Part shown: one piece after another, positions 34,122-43,140 of the stretch
How the letters are laid out: each line of letters starts with the position of its first letter
Numbering within the stretch: position 1 is the stretch's first letter
Assembly: GCF_001530125.1 (NCBI RefSeq)
Contig: NZ_LDUG01000061.1
Coordinates: 16,253-59,956, forward strand
Direction: 5' to 3'
Source: Thiobacillus denitrificans
Lineage (GTDB): Bacteria > Pseudomonadota > Gammaproteobacteria > Burkholderiales > Thiobacillaceae
Length of the DNA: 43,704 nucleotides
Program-made: the position numbers and the translations under genes
Notes under the pieces: generated by a model
Seen by the model: only the letters and a program-made list of their open reading frames with translations
What the model was told of the DNA's origin: nothing
Databases searched by the model: none

Positions 34122-34595
34122 TCAGGCGGCAATCGCGTCTTTTTGCGCCTGGTAGTGCTTCGCGTGCTTCTCTTCCACTTTGGCCAGCGCGGCGAAACGC
34201 TTGGCTGCCTTTTCCAGCACGCTTTTGAACATCTCGGCGTGCGCTTTCGATTCGACGATCTGCTCGTCGATCTCGGCCACTGCGGCGTCATGGCCTTCCT
34301 GCATCGCCTCGTGACGGAACTTGGGATACATCTCGGTGTATTCGTGGGTTTCGCCATCGATCGCATACTGCAGGCACTTGGCCGGGGTCATGTCCTCGTC
34401 GGCGAACAGCAGCTCGGCGTGGCCAAAGGCGTGCAGCATTTCCTGTGCGGCTGTGTCCTCGAACACCTTGGCGGTGGCTTCGTCGCCGGCCTTGCGGCAC
34501 TGGCGGGCGAACCACATGTACTTGATGTGGGCCATCGACTCGCCGGCAAAGGCGGCTTCGAGGTTCTGGATGGTCGGGGATTTCGTGTTCTGCAT
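34122..34595 (-). CDS. Rubrerythrin-type diiron peroxidase (no rubredoxin tail)
   Basis: This 157-residue four-helix protein has diiron ligands in AFAGESMAHIKYMWFA, EDTAAQEMLHA, GETHEYTEMYPKF and VEEKHAKHY. It reduces hydrogen peroxide in the cytoplasm. It lacks the C-terminal rubredoxin domain of classical rubrerythrin, so it must use the separate rubredoxin encoded next. AGGAG precedes the ATG at 34595. The upstream gap to 34771 holds the divergent promoters and a GATTGA-N5-TCAATC dyad at 34694-34710 of unknown use. Confidence 0.93.
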   Translation of the reverse strand: MQNTKSPTIQNLEAAFAGESMAHIKYMWFARQCRKAGDEATAKVFEDTAAQEMLHAFGHAELLFADEDMTPAKCLQYAIDGETHEYTEMYPKFRHEAMQEGHDAAVAEIDEQIVESKAHAEMFKSVLEKAAKRFAALAKVEEKHAKHYQAQKDAIAA

Positions 34596-34693
34596 GATTC
34601 GCTCCTGTGTGGTTGATTTACGTTGTCAATCAAGACAGGTCGAATATTAGAGGCAGACAATAATTCGATCCAACGGATAATCTGGATAAACAC

Positions 34694-34710
34694 GATTGAA
34701 AATATCAATC
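34694..34710. promoter_or_regulatory. Short inverted repeat in the rubrerythrin/DUF3617 divergent region
   Basis: GATTGA-AAATA-TCAATC is a 17-bp dyad with perfect 6-bp arms. It resembles a regulator site but is one base too short for an FNR box (TTGA-N5-TCAA instead of N6). It could serve either divergent gene. No regulator is proposed. Confidence 0.35.
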
Positions 34711-34771
34711 GCTTTAATCCGGGCAGGCACTATGCAACACTTTGCTTTCCTCAAAATCCCGGGAATCCACC

Positions 34772-35203
34772 ATGCGCCCCCTGCTGACCGCCGCCCTGCT
34801 CATCCTGACCGCCCTGCCCGCTGCCGCGGCACCCACCCTGCAGCCCGGCCTGTATGACATTTCAATGCAGATCGTGATGAAAGGCATACCGATGCAGATG
34901 CCGGTGATGACGTTCCGGCAATGCCTCACCGCCCAGGATGTCGCCGACGGCAAGGCCTATGCCGCCAACGAGAACAAGGACTGCACGATCAGCAAGCTGA
35001 GTGAGCGCGGCAATCAGGTCAGCTATGACTTCAACTGCGCCATGCAAGGCGGCCAGCGCATGGTGGGCCGCGCCAGCGGCACCACCCATGCCACCGGCTA
35101 CGACGTCCTGATGAGCGGGCGCTTCGTCCCGGCGATGGAAGGCATGGGCGAATTCAGCCAGAAGCTGAACGCGAAGCGTCTCGGCGACTGCACGCCGGGC
35201 TGA
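34772..35203 (+). CDS. DUF3617 periplasmic protein
   Basis: This 143-residue protein has a signal peptide (MRPLLTAALLILTALPAAAA) and the DUF3617 pattern LQPGLYDISMQIVMKGIPMQ, FRQCLTAQDV, CTISKLSERGNQVSYDFNC. Four cysteines suggest two periplasmic disulfides. The function of the family is not known. The ATG at 34772 follows GGGAA; an upstream ATG at 34742 would disrupt the signal peptide. It is nine bp before yqaA. Confidence 0.85.
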   Translation: MRPLLTAALLILTALPAAAAPTLQPGLYDISMQIVMKGIPMQMPVMTFRQCLTAQDVADGKAYAANENKDCTISKLSERGNQVSYDFNCAMQGGQRMVGRASGTTHATGYDVLMSGRFVPAMEGMGEFSQKLNAKRLGDCTPG

Positions 35204-35212
35204 CCGGCGGCG

Positions 35213-35614
35213 ATGGACTGGACGCTGTTCGGGTCGGCGCTGCTGTCGTCCACCCTGTTTCCCGGCGGCTCCGAAGCGCTGCTGCTGTATCGCCTGCACC
35301 AGGGCGCCGACCCGTTTGCCAGCGTGGTGACGGCCACCGTCGGCAACGTGCTCGGCAGCCTCATCACCTACGGCATGGGGCGCTTCGGCCGACAGGCGGT
35401 GCGGCGCAGCGAAAAGGCCGAGCTACGCGCCGCGCGTGCCGAACGCTGGTTTGCCCGCTACGGCCGGCCCAGCTTGCTGCTGGCCTGGCTGCCGGTGGTC
35501 GGCGATCCGCTGTGTCTGGTGGCCGGCGTGCTGCGCGTCGGCGTGGGCAGTTTTCTGCTGCTGGTGACGCTGGGCAAGCTGGCGCGCTATGCCGCGCTGG
35601 CCTGGCTGGTTTAA
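35213..35614 (+). CDS. yqaA: YqaA-family small membrane protein
   Basis: The 133-residue protein begins MDWTLFGSALLSSTLFPGGS and continues TATVGNVLGSLITYGMGRF, the pattern of E. coli YqaA (SNARE-associated/DedA-like superfamily). About three to four membrane segments are visible. YqaA's physiological role is not settled. It follows the DUF3617 gene closely and is followed by a CACAGAGG repeat. Confidence 0.85.
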   Translation: MDWTLFGSALLSSTLFPGGSEALLLYRLHQGADPFASVVTATVGNVLGSLITYGMGRFGRQAVRRSEKAELRAARAERWFARYGRPSLLLAWLPVVGDPLCLVAGVLRVGVGSFLLLVTLGKLARYAALAWLV

Positions 35615-35622
35615 CTTAACAG

Positions 35623-35758
35623 TTCATTCACCACAGAGGCACAGAGGCACAGAGTTGAAAAACAGGAAAAGGTCCTGTACGCATCATTCGCCGGTTTGGA
35701 GACGGTAAGTCTTCCTGCAACCTATTGTTTTCTCTGTGCCGCTGTGTCTCTGTGGTTA
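35623..35758. repeat. CACAGAGG-ended dispersed repeat, copy B
   Basis: The left end has CCACAGAGGCACAGAGG at 35631-35647; the right end has TCTCTGTG...TGTCTCTGTGG at about 35730-35755. The interior includes GTACGCATCATTC and TCTTCCTGCAACC, shared in inverted orientation with copy C at 40069-40217. It is non-coding and lies between yqaA and the RND gene (convergent). Confidence 0.88.
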
Positions 35759-35778
35759 ACTGCCTTTTTCCAGTTTAA

Positions 35779-38700
35779 TCAGGCGGACCGTGCCCGCCAG
35801 CGTCTGAGCGCCGCTTCCATCCGCGCCATGCTCACGTAGAAGGTGGGCGTGATGTAGAGCGTGAAGAACTGCGAGAACAGCAGGCCACCGACCACGGCGA
35901 TTCCGAGCGGCCGCCGCGCTTCGGCGCCGGCGCCGAAGCCGATGGCGATCGGCAGGGTGGCGAAGATGGCCGCGAAGGTGGTCATCATGATGGGGCGCAG
36001 ACGGACCAGGCTGGCTTCGACGATGGCGTCCTCGGCGCTCATCCCCGCGCGCTGCCGGGTCAGGGCGAAGTCGATCATCATGATGCCGTTCTTCTTCACC
36101 AGACCCACCAGCAGGATGATGCCGACGAAGCTGAAGATGTTGAGTTCCTCGCCCAGCAGCAACAGCACCAGCAACGCGCCAAAGCCCGCCAGCGGCAAGG
36201 CAGTGAGGATGGTGAGCGGATGGCCGAGGTGTTCGTACAGCACCGCCAGCACCATGTAGATGATCACGACGGTGAACAACAACAACAAGGGTAGCGTGAC
36301 GGTTGACTCCTGGAATTTCTGCGCCGCGCCGGTGAGCTCGGCACTGACATCGGACGGCAGCACCTCGTTGGCGGCAGCCAGCGCCGCATCGAGCGCGGCG
36401 TTGAGCGACGCGCCGGGTGCCAGGTTGAACGACAGCGTGACCGCCGGCTGCTGGCCATAGTGATACACCGCGATCGGCCCCACGCCAGCCTCGATCTTGG
36501 TCACCGCATCGAGTCGGGTCAGTTCGCCCGAAGCGGTGCGCAACGGCAACTGGCCGAGGATGGACGGATTGAGCTGCGCTTCGGGCAGGATTTTCAGGCT
36601 GACTGTGTACTGGTCGTCGACGCCGTAGATCTCGCTGATGCGGCGCCCGCCGAGCGCGTCGTATAGCGTCTGCTGCACCTGCTGCGCGCTGATGCCGAGC
36701 CGCGCCGCCTGCACCGGGTCGAGGACCACCCGCAATTCGGGATTGCGCAGCTCGAGGTTGCTGTTGACGTCGACCAGCAGCGGCAGCTCGTCGAGGCGCT
36801 TCTCGACCGCGACCGCGGCGGCCTTCAGCGCTTCGAAATCGCTCGACTTCAGGGTCAGCTGATAGTCGCTGCTGGCAATCAGCGAGCCGACATTGATCGA
36901 CGCCGGATTCTGCAGCGTGACATTGACACCGCTGACCTTGCGCGTCGCCGCACGCAATTCGTCGATCACTTCGTCGGCGCCGATGCGCGTATCGCGCGGC
37001 GCGAGGCGAATCACCAGCCGCCCGACATTGGACCCGCTGATGCCGCCCCCGGCCTGCCCGGCACTCGACATCAGGCCTGCGACCGCGGGATGCTTCTGCA
37101 CGATGTCGGCGATGCGCTGCTGGCGGGTGGAAAGCTCCTCGAACGGGATGCCCTCCGGGTACTGGATGCCGGCGAAAATCATCCCGGAATCGACCCGCGG
37201 GATGAAGCCCTGCTTGACCTGGCCGGCCAGCCACAGCATGCCGCCCAGCACCGCCGCCGACAGCAGCAGCATGGCGCCGCGATGGCGCATGCTGGCGCGC
37301 AGGGTGGCGCCGTAAAAATCCTGGAAGCGCCTGAATCCCGCCTCGAAAGCGCGCGACACGGGGTTGTTGAGCGCTTCATGCGACAGCCCGCGCGCGCACA
37401 GCATCGGCGTGAGGGTCAGCGCCACCACGCCGGACAGCAGCACGGCGACGGCGATGCTGATGGCGAACTCCTGGAACAAGCGCCCGATCATGCCGCCCAT
37501 GAACAGGATGGGCAGGAACACCGCCGCCAGCGACACCGTCATCGACACCACGGTGAAGCCGATTTCCTGCGTGCCGTCGAGCGCGGCCTGATAGCGCGAC
37601 TTGCCCATGTCCAGGTGGCGCGTGATGTTCTCGATCACCACCACCGCGTCGTCGACCACGAAGCCGATCGCCAGGATGATCGCCATCAGCGACAGGTTGT
37701 TGAGGCTGTAGCCCGCCAGGTGCATGAAGGCAAAGGTGCCCAAGAGCGTGCTCGGCAGCACCAGCGCGACGATCACCGTGGCGCGCACATTGTGCAAAAA
37801 GGCGAAGATGACCAGGATCACCAGGACCAGTGCCAGAATCAGGGTGAAATTGACTTCATGCATCGAGTCCTTGACGAACAGCGAGCGGTCGAAATGGACC
37901 TGCAGGTTCACCCCGTCCGGCAGATCAGCGACGATCTGCGGCAGCATCGCGCGGATGCGTTCGGCCACCTCGACCGTATTGGCCCCCGGCTGGCGCTGCA
38001 CCGCCAGCACGATGGCGCGGGTGCCGTTGTACCAGGTGCGCGTCTTGTCGTTTTCGACGCTGTCCTCGGCGCGCCCGAGGTCCTTCACCCTGAGCGCCAC
38101 GCCATCCTTGTAGGCCACGATGATGTCGCCGAAGTCGGCCGCGTTGGCGAGCGTCACCGGCGCCTTCACCGTGTAGGCGCGGCTGGCGCCGTCGAGCGTG
38201 CCCGACGGCAGGTTGGCATTGGCAGACTGAACCGCCTGGGTGACGTCGGAAAAACTCAGCCCGCGCTGCTGCAACTTGGCCGGATCGAGATACAGCCGCA
38301 GCGCGTATTTCTGCGAGCCGAACACCAGCACCTGCGCCACACCGGAGAGGCCAGACAGGCGCTGCGCCACCCGCGAGTCGGCAATCGCGTCGAGTTCGGT
38401 CAGCGGCAGGCGCTCGGCCGACAGCGCCAGATAGAGGATGGGCGAATCAGCCGGGTTGATCTTGCGCAACTGGGGCGGATCCATGCCGGCGGGCAGGTTG
38501 CGCGCCGCCTGCGCGATCGCGGTCTGCACGTCCTGCGCGGCGGCGTCGATGTCGCGCGCGAGCTCGAACTGCAGCGTGATGCTGGTCGAGCCCTGGCTTG
38601 ACTGCGAACTCATCGACTCGATCCCCGGCACCGTCGACAACTGGCGTTCCAGCGGCATCGCCACCGTGTTGGCCATGGTCTCGGGGTTGGCGCCCGGCAG

Positions 38701-38850
38701 GCTGGCGCTGATGCGCAGGGTCGGAAAATCAACCTGCGGCAGATCGTTCACCGGCAGCTGCTTGTAGGCCAGCGCGCCGAACAGCACCATCGCCAGCACC
38801 AGCATCAGCGTGGCGACCGGACGTTCGATAAAGATGCGTGATGGATTCAT
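35779..38850 (-). CDS. RND efflux transporter permease (HAE-1 family)
   Basis: This 1023-residue inner-membrane proton antiporter is of the AcrB/MdtB type. Visible are IFIERPVATLMLVLAMVLFG, helix-4 proton-relay aspartates in GFVVDDAVVVIENITRHLD (about residue 405) and GLVKKNGIMMIDFAL with the relay lysine. The repeat with the periplasmic pore domains is intact. Substrate is not predictable, though the HAE-1 class points to hydrophobic drugs rather than metals. It follows the HlyD gene by 46 bp and uses the TolC protein encoded upstream. The genes are behind an OmpR-type two-component pair. Confidence 0.95.
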   Translation of the reverse strand: MNPSRIFIERPVATLMLVLAMVLFGALAYKQLPVNDLPQVDFPTLRISASLPGANPETMANTVAMPLERQLSTVPGIESMSSQSSQGSTSITLQFELARDIDAAAQDVQTAIAQAARNLPAGMDPPQLRKINPADSPILYLALSAERLPLTELDAIADSRVAQRLSGLSGVAQVLVFGSQKYALRLYLDPAKLQQRGLSFSDVTQAVQSANANLPSGTLDGASRAYTVKAPVTLANAADFGDIIVAYKDGVALRVKDLGRAEDSVENDKTRTWYNGTRAIVLAVQRQPGANTVEVAERIRAMLPQIVADLPDGVNLQVHFDRSLFVKDSMHEVNFTLILALVLVILVIFAFLHNVRATVIVALVLPSTLLGTFAFMHLAGYSLNNLSLMAIILAIGFVVDDAVVVIENITRHLDMGKSRYQAALDGTQEIGFTVVSMTVSLAAVFLPILFMGGMIGRLFQEFAISIAVAVLLSGVVALTLTPMLCARGLSHEALNNPVSRAFEAGFRRFQDFYGATLRASMRHRGAMLLLSAAVLGGMLWLAGQVKQGFIPRVDSGMIFAGIQYPEGIPFEELSTRQQRIADIVQKHPAVAGLMSSAGQAGGGISGSNVGRLVIRLAPRDTRIGADEVIDELRAATRKVSGVNVTLQNPASINVGSLIASSDYQLTLKSSDFEALKAAAVAVEKRLDELPLLVDVNSNLELRNPELRVVLDPVQAARLGISAQQVQQTLYDALGGRRISEIYGVDDQYTVSLKILPEAQLNPSILGQLPLRTASGELTRLDAVTKIEAGVGPIAVYHYGQQPAVTLSFNLAPGASLNAALDAALAAANEVLPSDVSAELTGAAQKFQESTVTLPLLLLFTVVIIYMVLAVLYEHLGHPLTILTALPLAGFGALLVLLLLGEELNIFSFVGIILLVGLVKKNGIMMIDFALTRQRAGMSAEDAIVEASLVRLRPIMMTTFAAIFATLPIAIGFGAGAEARRPLGIAVVGGLLFSQFFTLYITPTFYVSMARMEAALRRWRARSA

Positions 38851-38896
38851 GTCGGGGCGCGCGAATCAAGTGTGAAGCGCATGGATTGTTTCGGCA

Positions 38897-40054
38897 TCAC
38901 GATCCCGCCTTGCCCGGTTTCTTTTCCGCTGGCGCGCCTTCGAGCTTGACCTGGCCGCCCGCCTTCAGCCGCTTGGGGACTTCGATCAGCACCGCCTCGC
39001 CCGCCTGCAAATCCCCCTCGACCACCAGCTGCCCATCGAGGCTGTGGGTCGCGCGTACCGGCTGCACCACCGCGCGGCCGTCGCGCACCACATAGACATA
39101 CGTGCCTTCCTGCCCCTGCTGCAGCGTCGCCTCGGGCAGTACTTTCACGTTGGCCAGGCTACCCAGCATCAGTCGCAGCCGCACGCCCTGCCCCGGCATC
39201 AGGGCACCCGGCGACCCTTCGATCCGCACCTTCAGCGGCACCGCACCGGTGGCGGGATCGAGCTGGGTGTCGACGAACACCAGTTCGCCCCGCACGGCGG
39301 TCGCCTGCCGAGCGTCCGCGCCGGGTGAGTCCGGCGTCACCTCGGCCATCACCTTGCCCGCCGCGCGCGCCGCGATGACCTGCGGCCAGTCGGCCTCGGC
39401 CAGCCCCGCGCGCACGTCGAGCGCACCCGGCGCGACAATCGTGGTGAGCGGCTCGCCGCCGGCCTGCACCAGGCTGCCCTGACGGATCGCGATGCGCCCG
39501 ACGCGTCCGGCGATCGGCGTGCGGATCTGCGCGTGACCGACCTCGATGCGCGCCGACTCCAGTTCGGCGCGCACGCTGCCGGCGCGTGCGCGCGCCGACT
39601 CCAGCGCCACCCGGGCGTCGTCGAATTCCTGCTGGCTGATGTAGCCCGGCGGCATCAGCGGCGCCAGGCGCGCCAGCTTCTGTTCCGCCTCGGCGGTTTC
39701 GGCGCGCGCGCCGGCCAGCGCCGCCTGGCTTTGCGCGATGCGCGCCTGTGCCGGCCGCGCGTCCAGCGTAAACAGCACCTCGCCCGCCCGCACCTGGGCG
39801 CCTTCCTGCACATGCTGCCGCAGCACCGTGCCGCTGGCCTGGGCGACGATCGCCACCTGCTGCGCCGCTTCCAGCGTGCCAGGCAGATCGATCACGCGCG
39901 GGAAGTCGCGCACCGCCACCGCCACGGTCTTCACCGCAAGCGCCCGCTCGCCGCCGCCTTTCTTGTCGTCACCAGTTCCCGCGATCTGGGTGCGATACAC
40001 CACGCCGGCGATCAGCGCCAGCACGATGACGGTGACAAGCATGCGAACTTTCAT
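38897..40054 (-). CDS. RND periplasmic adaptor (HlyD/AcrA type)
   Basis: The 385-residue protein has an N-terminal anchor (MKVRMLVTVIVLALIAGVVY), a lipoyl-like motif IVAQASGTVLRQHVQEGAQV, a coiled hairpin (about 100-175) and the second lipoyl half TPIAGRVGRIAIRQGSLVQAG. It links the RND pump to TolC. It lies 178 bp after tolC, with repeat copy C in the gap, and 46 bp before the pump gene. The C-terminus is rich in lysine (EKKPGKAGS). Confidence 0.93.
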   Translation of the reverse strand: MKVRMLVTVIVLALIAGVVYRTQIAGTGDDKKGGGERALAVKTVAVAVRDFPRVIDLPGTLEAAQQVAIVAQASGTVLRQHVQEGAQVRAGEVLFTLDARPAQARIAQSQAALAGARAETAEAEQKLARLAPLMPPGYISQQEFDDARVALESARARAGSVRAELESARIEVGHAQIRTPIAGRVGRIAIRQGSLVQAGGEPLTTIVAPGALDVRAGLAEADWPQVIAARAAGKVMAEVTPDSPGADARQATAVRGELVFVDTQLDPATGAVPLKVRIEGSPGALMPGQGVRLRLMLGSLANVKVLPEATLQQGQEGTYVYVVRDGRAVVQPVRATHSLDGQLVVEGDLQAGEAVLIEVPKRLKAGGQVKLEGAPAEKKPGKAGS

Positions 40055-40068
40055 CTTGAAAACCTCAA

Positions 40069-40217
40069 TTCATTCACCACGGAGACACAGAGACACAGAG
40101 AAAACAATGGGTTGCAGGAAGACGTGCCATCACCAAACCGGTGAATGATGCGTACAGGACTTTTCAGGACTTTTTCTTTGCTTTTCAACTCTGTGTCTCT
40201 GTGCCTCTGTGGTGAAC
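40069..40217. repeat. CACAGAGG-ended dispersed repeat, copy C
   Basis: The left end is CACGGAGACACAGAGACACAG (split as CACGGAG at 40078 and following CACAGAG units) and the right end CTCTGTGCCTCTGTGG at about 40197-40212. The interior matches copy B in the opposite orientation, including GAATGATGCGTACAGGAC. It separates tolC from the HlyD gene within what should be one operon. Confidence 0.85.
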
Positions 40218-40231
40218 CGCATTTTCCAGGT

Positions 40232-41638
40232 TCATGGATTTCTTTCATATGTGATGGCGGGCAAGCGGCCCAGCGCATGGTTCAGACGGGAAAATGCGGC
40301 CAGCCAGTCGCTGTCGGCCTGCGCCTGCGCCTGCCGCGCGCGCGCCAGATCGGCCTGCGCGGTCAGCCATTCCAGCAGGCTGCCGATGCCGGCGCGATAG
40401 CGTGCCTCGGCGGCCTGCGCCGATTCGCTGGCGCTATCGAACTGCACCGCCACGCCCTCGCGCTGCGCCTGCGCGTGACGCACGTCGTGATACGCCTCGG
40501 TCACCGCCAGGGACACTTGGCTGCGCTGGCCATCGGCCTCGGCCTGCAGGCGCTCGGCATCACGCTCAGCGGCGCGCGCCTGTGCCGCCAGCCTGCCGCC
40601 GTCGAACAGCGGCACCGACAGGTTCACCCCGACGCTGTAAGTGGTCGACGGCGACCGTTCATCTTCCAGAAAAAAGGTGCGCCCGCTGTTGGCGGCCAGC
40701 GACAGGCTCGGCCAGCGCGCCGCCCGCGCGCGTTCGGCCTCGGCACGCGCGCTTGCTGCGGCGGCCTGCAGGGCGCGCAGATCGGGACGCTGCTGTTCGG
40801 CCTCGGCCAGCAGTTCGGCCAGCAGGGTCGCGCTATCCAGCACGGGCGGCGGCGTGGTTTCCCAGTCGAGCAGCAGCGGACGCGTCTGTTCGATGCCCGC
40901 CGCCTGTTTCAGCATGGCCTCGGCCTTGGCGATATCCCGCTCCGCCAACTGCCGCGCAAGCGTCGCTTCGCTCAAGGCGGCGCGCGCGCGCAATTGGTCG
41001 GCGCGCGCCGCCAGCCCGCCGCGCAGGCGCAGCTCGACCGCGTCGAAACTGGCCCGCAGCGCGGCTTCCTGCTCCGCCTGCGCCGCCCGCTGCGCGCGCG
41101 CGGCGAGCACTGCAAAATAAGCGGTCTCCACTTCGGCGACCGTGTCCTGCAGCGCGCGGTTGTTGTTCAGCAGCGCAGCAATCAGCTGGTAGCGCTGGGC
41201 GTCGATACTGGCTGCGCGCGCGCCGAAGTCGTAGAGCACATAGGCGAGGCCGAGACTGGGGCCATAGCGATGCAGCGTCGGTACCGACGCACCTGAACTC
41301 GACAGCGCGCGGCTCTGGGTAAAGCTCAATTGCCCGGTGAGGGTGGGCCAGTTGGCGGCGCTGGCGACATCCAGCCGCGCGGCCTCGGCCTGAATGCCGA
41401 GCCAGGCGGCACGCGAATCGGGACGCTCGCGCAGAGCGTGTTCGGTGAGTGCGGCCAGGCTGTCAAAGCGAACGGTGGCGGCTCGCGCGGCCGGCGACTG
41501 CGGCTGCACGGGAAGCGTATCGATCTGCAGCCAGAAAGTGCCAGGCCGCGCGGGCAGTTCGGGCGTGGCCGCGTAGCCCCACGACGGCCACAGCGCAAGC
41601 GATGCGCACAACAGGGAGCAATACGGAATGGGGTTCAA
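40232..41638 (-). CDS. TolC-family outer-membrane efflux protein
   Basis: The 468-residue protein has a signal peptide (MNPIPYCSLLCASLALWPSW, cleavage near GYA) and two OEP repeats of long amphipathic helices, with YVLYDFGARAASIDAQRYQL and SVPLFDGGRLAAQARAAERD. It forms the outer-membrane duct of the RND pump. Translation appears to begin with TTG at 41638; the ribosome site is weak. A GC-rich hairpin (CCGGCCC-CGTCT-GGGCCGG at 41694-41712) lies in the gap behind the sensor kinase gene. Confidence 0.9.
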   Translation of the reverse strand: MNPIPYCSLLCASLALWPSWGYAATPELPARPGTFWLQIDTLPVQPQSPAARAATVRFDSLAALTEHALRERPDSRAAWLGIQAEAARLDVASAANWPTLTGQLSFTQSRALSSSGASVPTLHRYGPSLGLAYVLYDFGARAASIDAQRYQLIAALLNNNRALQDTVAEVETAYFAVLAARAQRAAQAEQEAALRASFDAVELRLRGGLAARADQLRARAALSEATLARQLAERDIAKAEAMLKQAAGIEQTRPLLLDWETTPPPVLDSATLLAELLAEAEQQRPDLRALQAAAASARAEAERARAARWPSLSLAANSGRTFFLEDERSPSTTYSVGVNLSVPLFDGGRLAAQARAAERDAERLQAEADGQRSQVSLAVTEAYHDVRHAQAQREGVAVQFDSASESAQAAEARYRAGIGSLLEWLTAQADLARARQAQAQADSDWLAAFSRLNHALGRLPAITYERNP

Positions 41639-41693
41639 GGTAGGACGATTCTAAACGAGTCTCAAAGCCGACTGTGAAAAGCGTACGCGAGTT

Positions 41694-41712
41694 CCGGCCC
41701 CGTCTGGGCCGG
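41694..41712. other. GC-rich hairpin between the two-component genes and tolC
   Basis: A perfect 7-bp stem, CCGGCCC and GGGCCGG, flanks loop CGTCT. No T-run follows on the minus strand. It might partly terminate transcription of the kinase gene or insulate the pump operon. Confidence 0.35.
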
Positions 41713-41796
41713 GAAACGGGATACGCATGCCCTGTCTGGCCGGATGGGCCGAGCGCGCATGTCCAGCGGTGGATTCCTTATTGTTTGCGATTCGCT

Positions 41797-43140
41797 CTAG
41801 TCAAAGTTCGGGTCACCCCGTTTCGCTCTTGGCAAGGTCAACTTCGCCTCCAGTCCACCCGTGGGGCGCTGCGCCAGCGCGAGTGATCCGCCGCAACGCT
41901 CGGTAATGGCCACCACGATAGCGAGTCCCAGTCCGCTGCCGCGACCCGTGTCGCGCCGCCAGAAACGTTGCGTGACCCGCGTCAGCTCATCGGCGCTGAG
42001 CCCCGGCCCGCTGTCGCACACGCGGAAACAGACGGTGTCTTGCGTGGACTGAATTTCCAGACTGACGGGGTGTTCCGCCGGCGCGTGACGCAGTGCATTG
42101 TCGAGCAGATTGCGCAGCGCGGTGACGGCCAGCGCCTGCGGCAGCGCCAGTTCGACTTGGGGACCACCGCTGACTAATTCGATGCGCTCGGGTGTACCGG
42201 GTGCCGCATCGCGCATCGCCAGGCGGGCGACTTCGTCGGCATCCGTGCGCTGCGTCGCGTCCCAGGAAAAGGGCCCTTCCACTTGCGCCAGCGTCAGCAG
42301 TTGCTGCAAGGTGTGCTGCAGCCGCGACGCGCCTTCTTCCGCGTAATCCAGTGCCGTCTCGGCGTCCTTTCCGTGGGTGATGCGGGCAACTTGCAGGTGG
42401 GTTTTGAGTGCGGTGAGCGGCGTGCGCAATTCGTGCGCGGCATCGCTGGTAAAGCGGCGTTCGCGGCTGATGGTCATCCGCATTCTTTCCAGCAACTGGT
42501 TCAGCGTATCGACCAGCGGCTGCAACTCGCGCGGCATCGGCGCATCGGGAATCGGCGTCAGCGCATCCGGCGCACGGCGAGCCAGCGCCTGGCGCAGGCG
42601 TTCCAACGGCACCAGCCCGCTTCTGACGCCGATCCACAGCATCATCAGGCTGCCGATCAGCGCAACCACAAACGGCACGATCGCGGCGACCATCACGTCG
42701 CGCAGCAGCGTATTGCGCTCGGCCAGGCGATCCGCGGTGGTGATGCGCAAACCGTGCGCTTCTACGGTAAAGCTGCGCCAGCGCTCGCCGTCTATTTCGC
42801 GCTCGGCAAAACCAGGCGTGGTCGTTGCGATGGCGGCGGGCGCGGCGCCCGGGGTGCGCGCGAACACCTCGCCGCGCAGCGAGCTGACCTGGCAGGCGAG
42901 TCCTTTTGCCGTCGCCGGCACGGTCAGCGTGGAGACGCCTGCTGTCCCGCTGCGCGTATCCCACGCGGCAGGGTTCTGCGAGACCAGCCCGGCCACCATG
43001 CGCGCCGACATCGCGAGTCGCTGATCCAGCGTGCGGCGCATCTCGTTTTCCAGGTCGCGCAGCATCCACACCGCGACCCCGCCCCACAGCAGGCTCAGCG
43101 AGATGCCAATCATCAGCAGCAAGCGCAGGCGCAGGCTCAT
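41797..43140 (-). CDS. Sensor histidine kinase (QseC/TctE type)
   Basis: This 447-residue membrane kinase has two transmembrane segments (about 5-27 and 155-178) around a periplasmic loop of some 130 residues. It then has a HAMP-like linker, HisKA with RRFTSDAAHELRTPLTALK and HATPase motifs NLLDNALRHAP, DSGPGLSADE and GSGLGLAIV. It should control the response regulator encoded upstream. Their genes overlap by four bases. The signal is unknown; control of the downstream efflux operon is a natural inference. Confidence 0.93.
   Translation of the reverse strand: MSLRLRLLLMIGISLSLLWGGVAVWMLRDLENEMRRTLDQRLAMSARMVAGLVSQNPAAWDTRSGTAGVSTLTVPATAKGLACQVSSLRGEVFARTPGAAPAAIATTTPGFAEREIDGERWRSFTVEAHGLRITTADRLAERNTLLRDVMVAAIVPFVVALIGSLMMLWIGVRSGLVPLERLRQALARRAPDALTPIPDAPMPRELQPLVDTLNQLLERMRMTISRERRFTSDAAHELRTPLTALKTHLQVARITHGKDAETALDYAEEGASRLQHTLQQLLTLAQVEGPFSWDATQRTDADEVARLAMRDAAPGTPERIELVSGGPQVELALPQALAVTALRNLLDNALRHAPAEHPVSLEIQSTQDTVCFRVCDSGPGLSADELTRVTQRFWRRDTGRGSGLGLAIVVAITERCGGSLALAQRPTGGLEAKLTLPRAKRGDPNFD

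Noticed and set aside
37090..38601. A 503-codon plus-strand frame opposite the RND gene
   Set aside because: Antisense shadow of a conserved membrane protein; composition rich in His, Arg and Gln with no hydrophobic or motif pattern.
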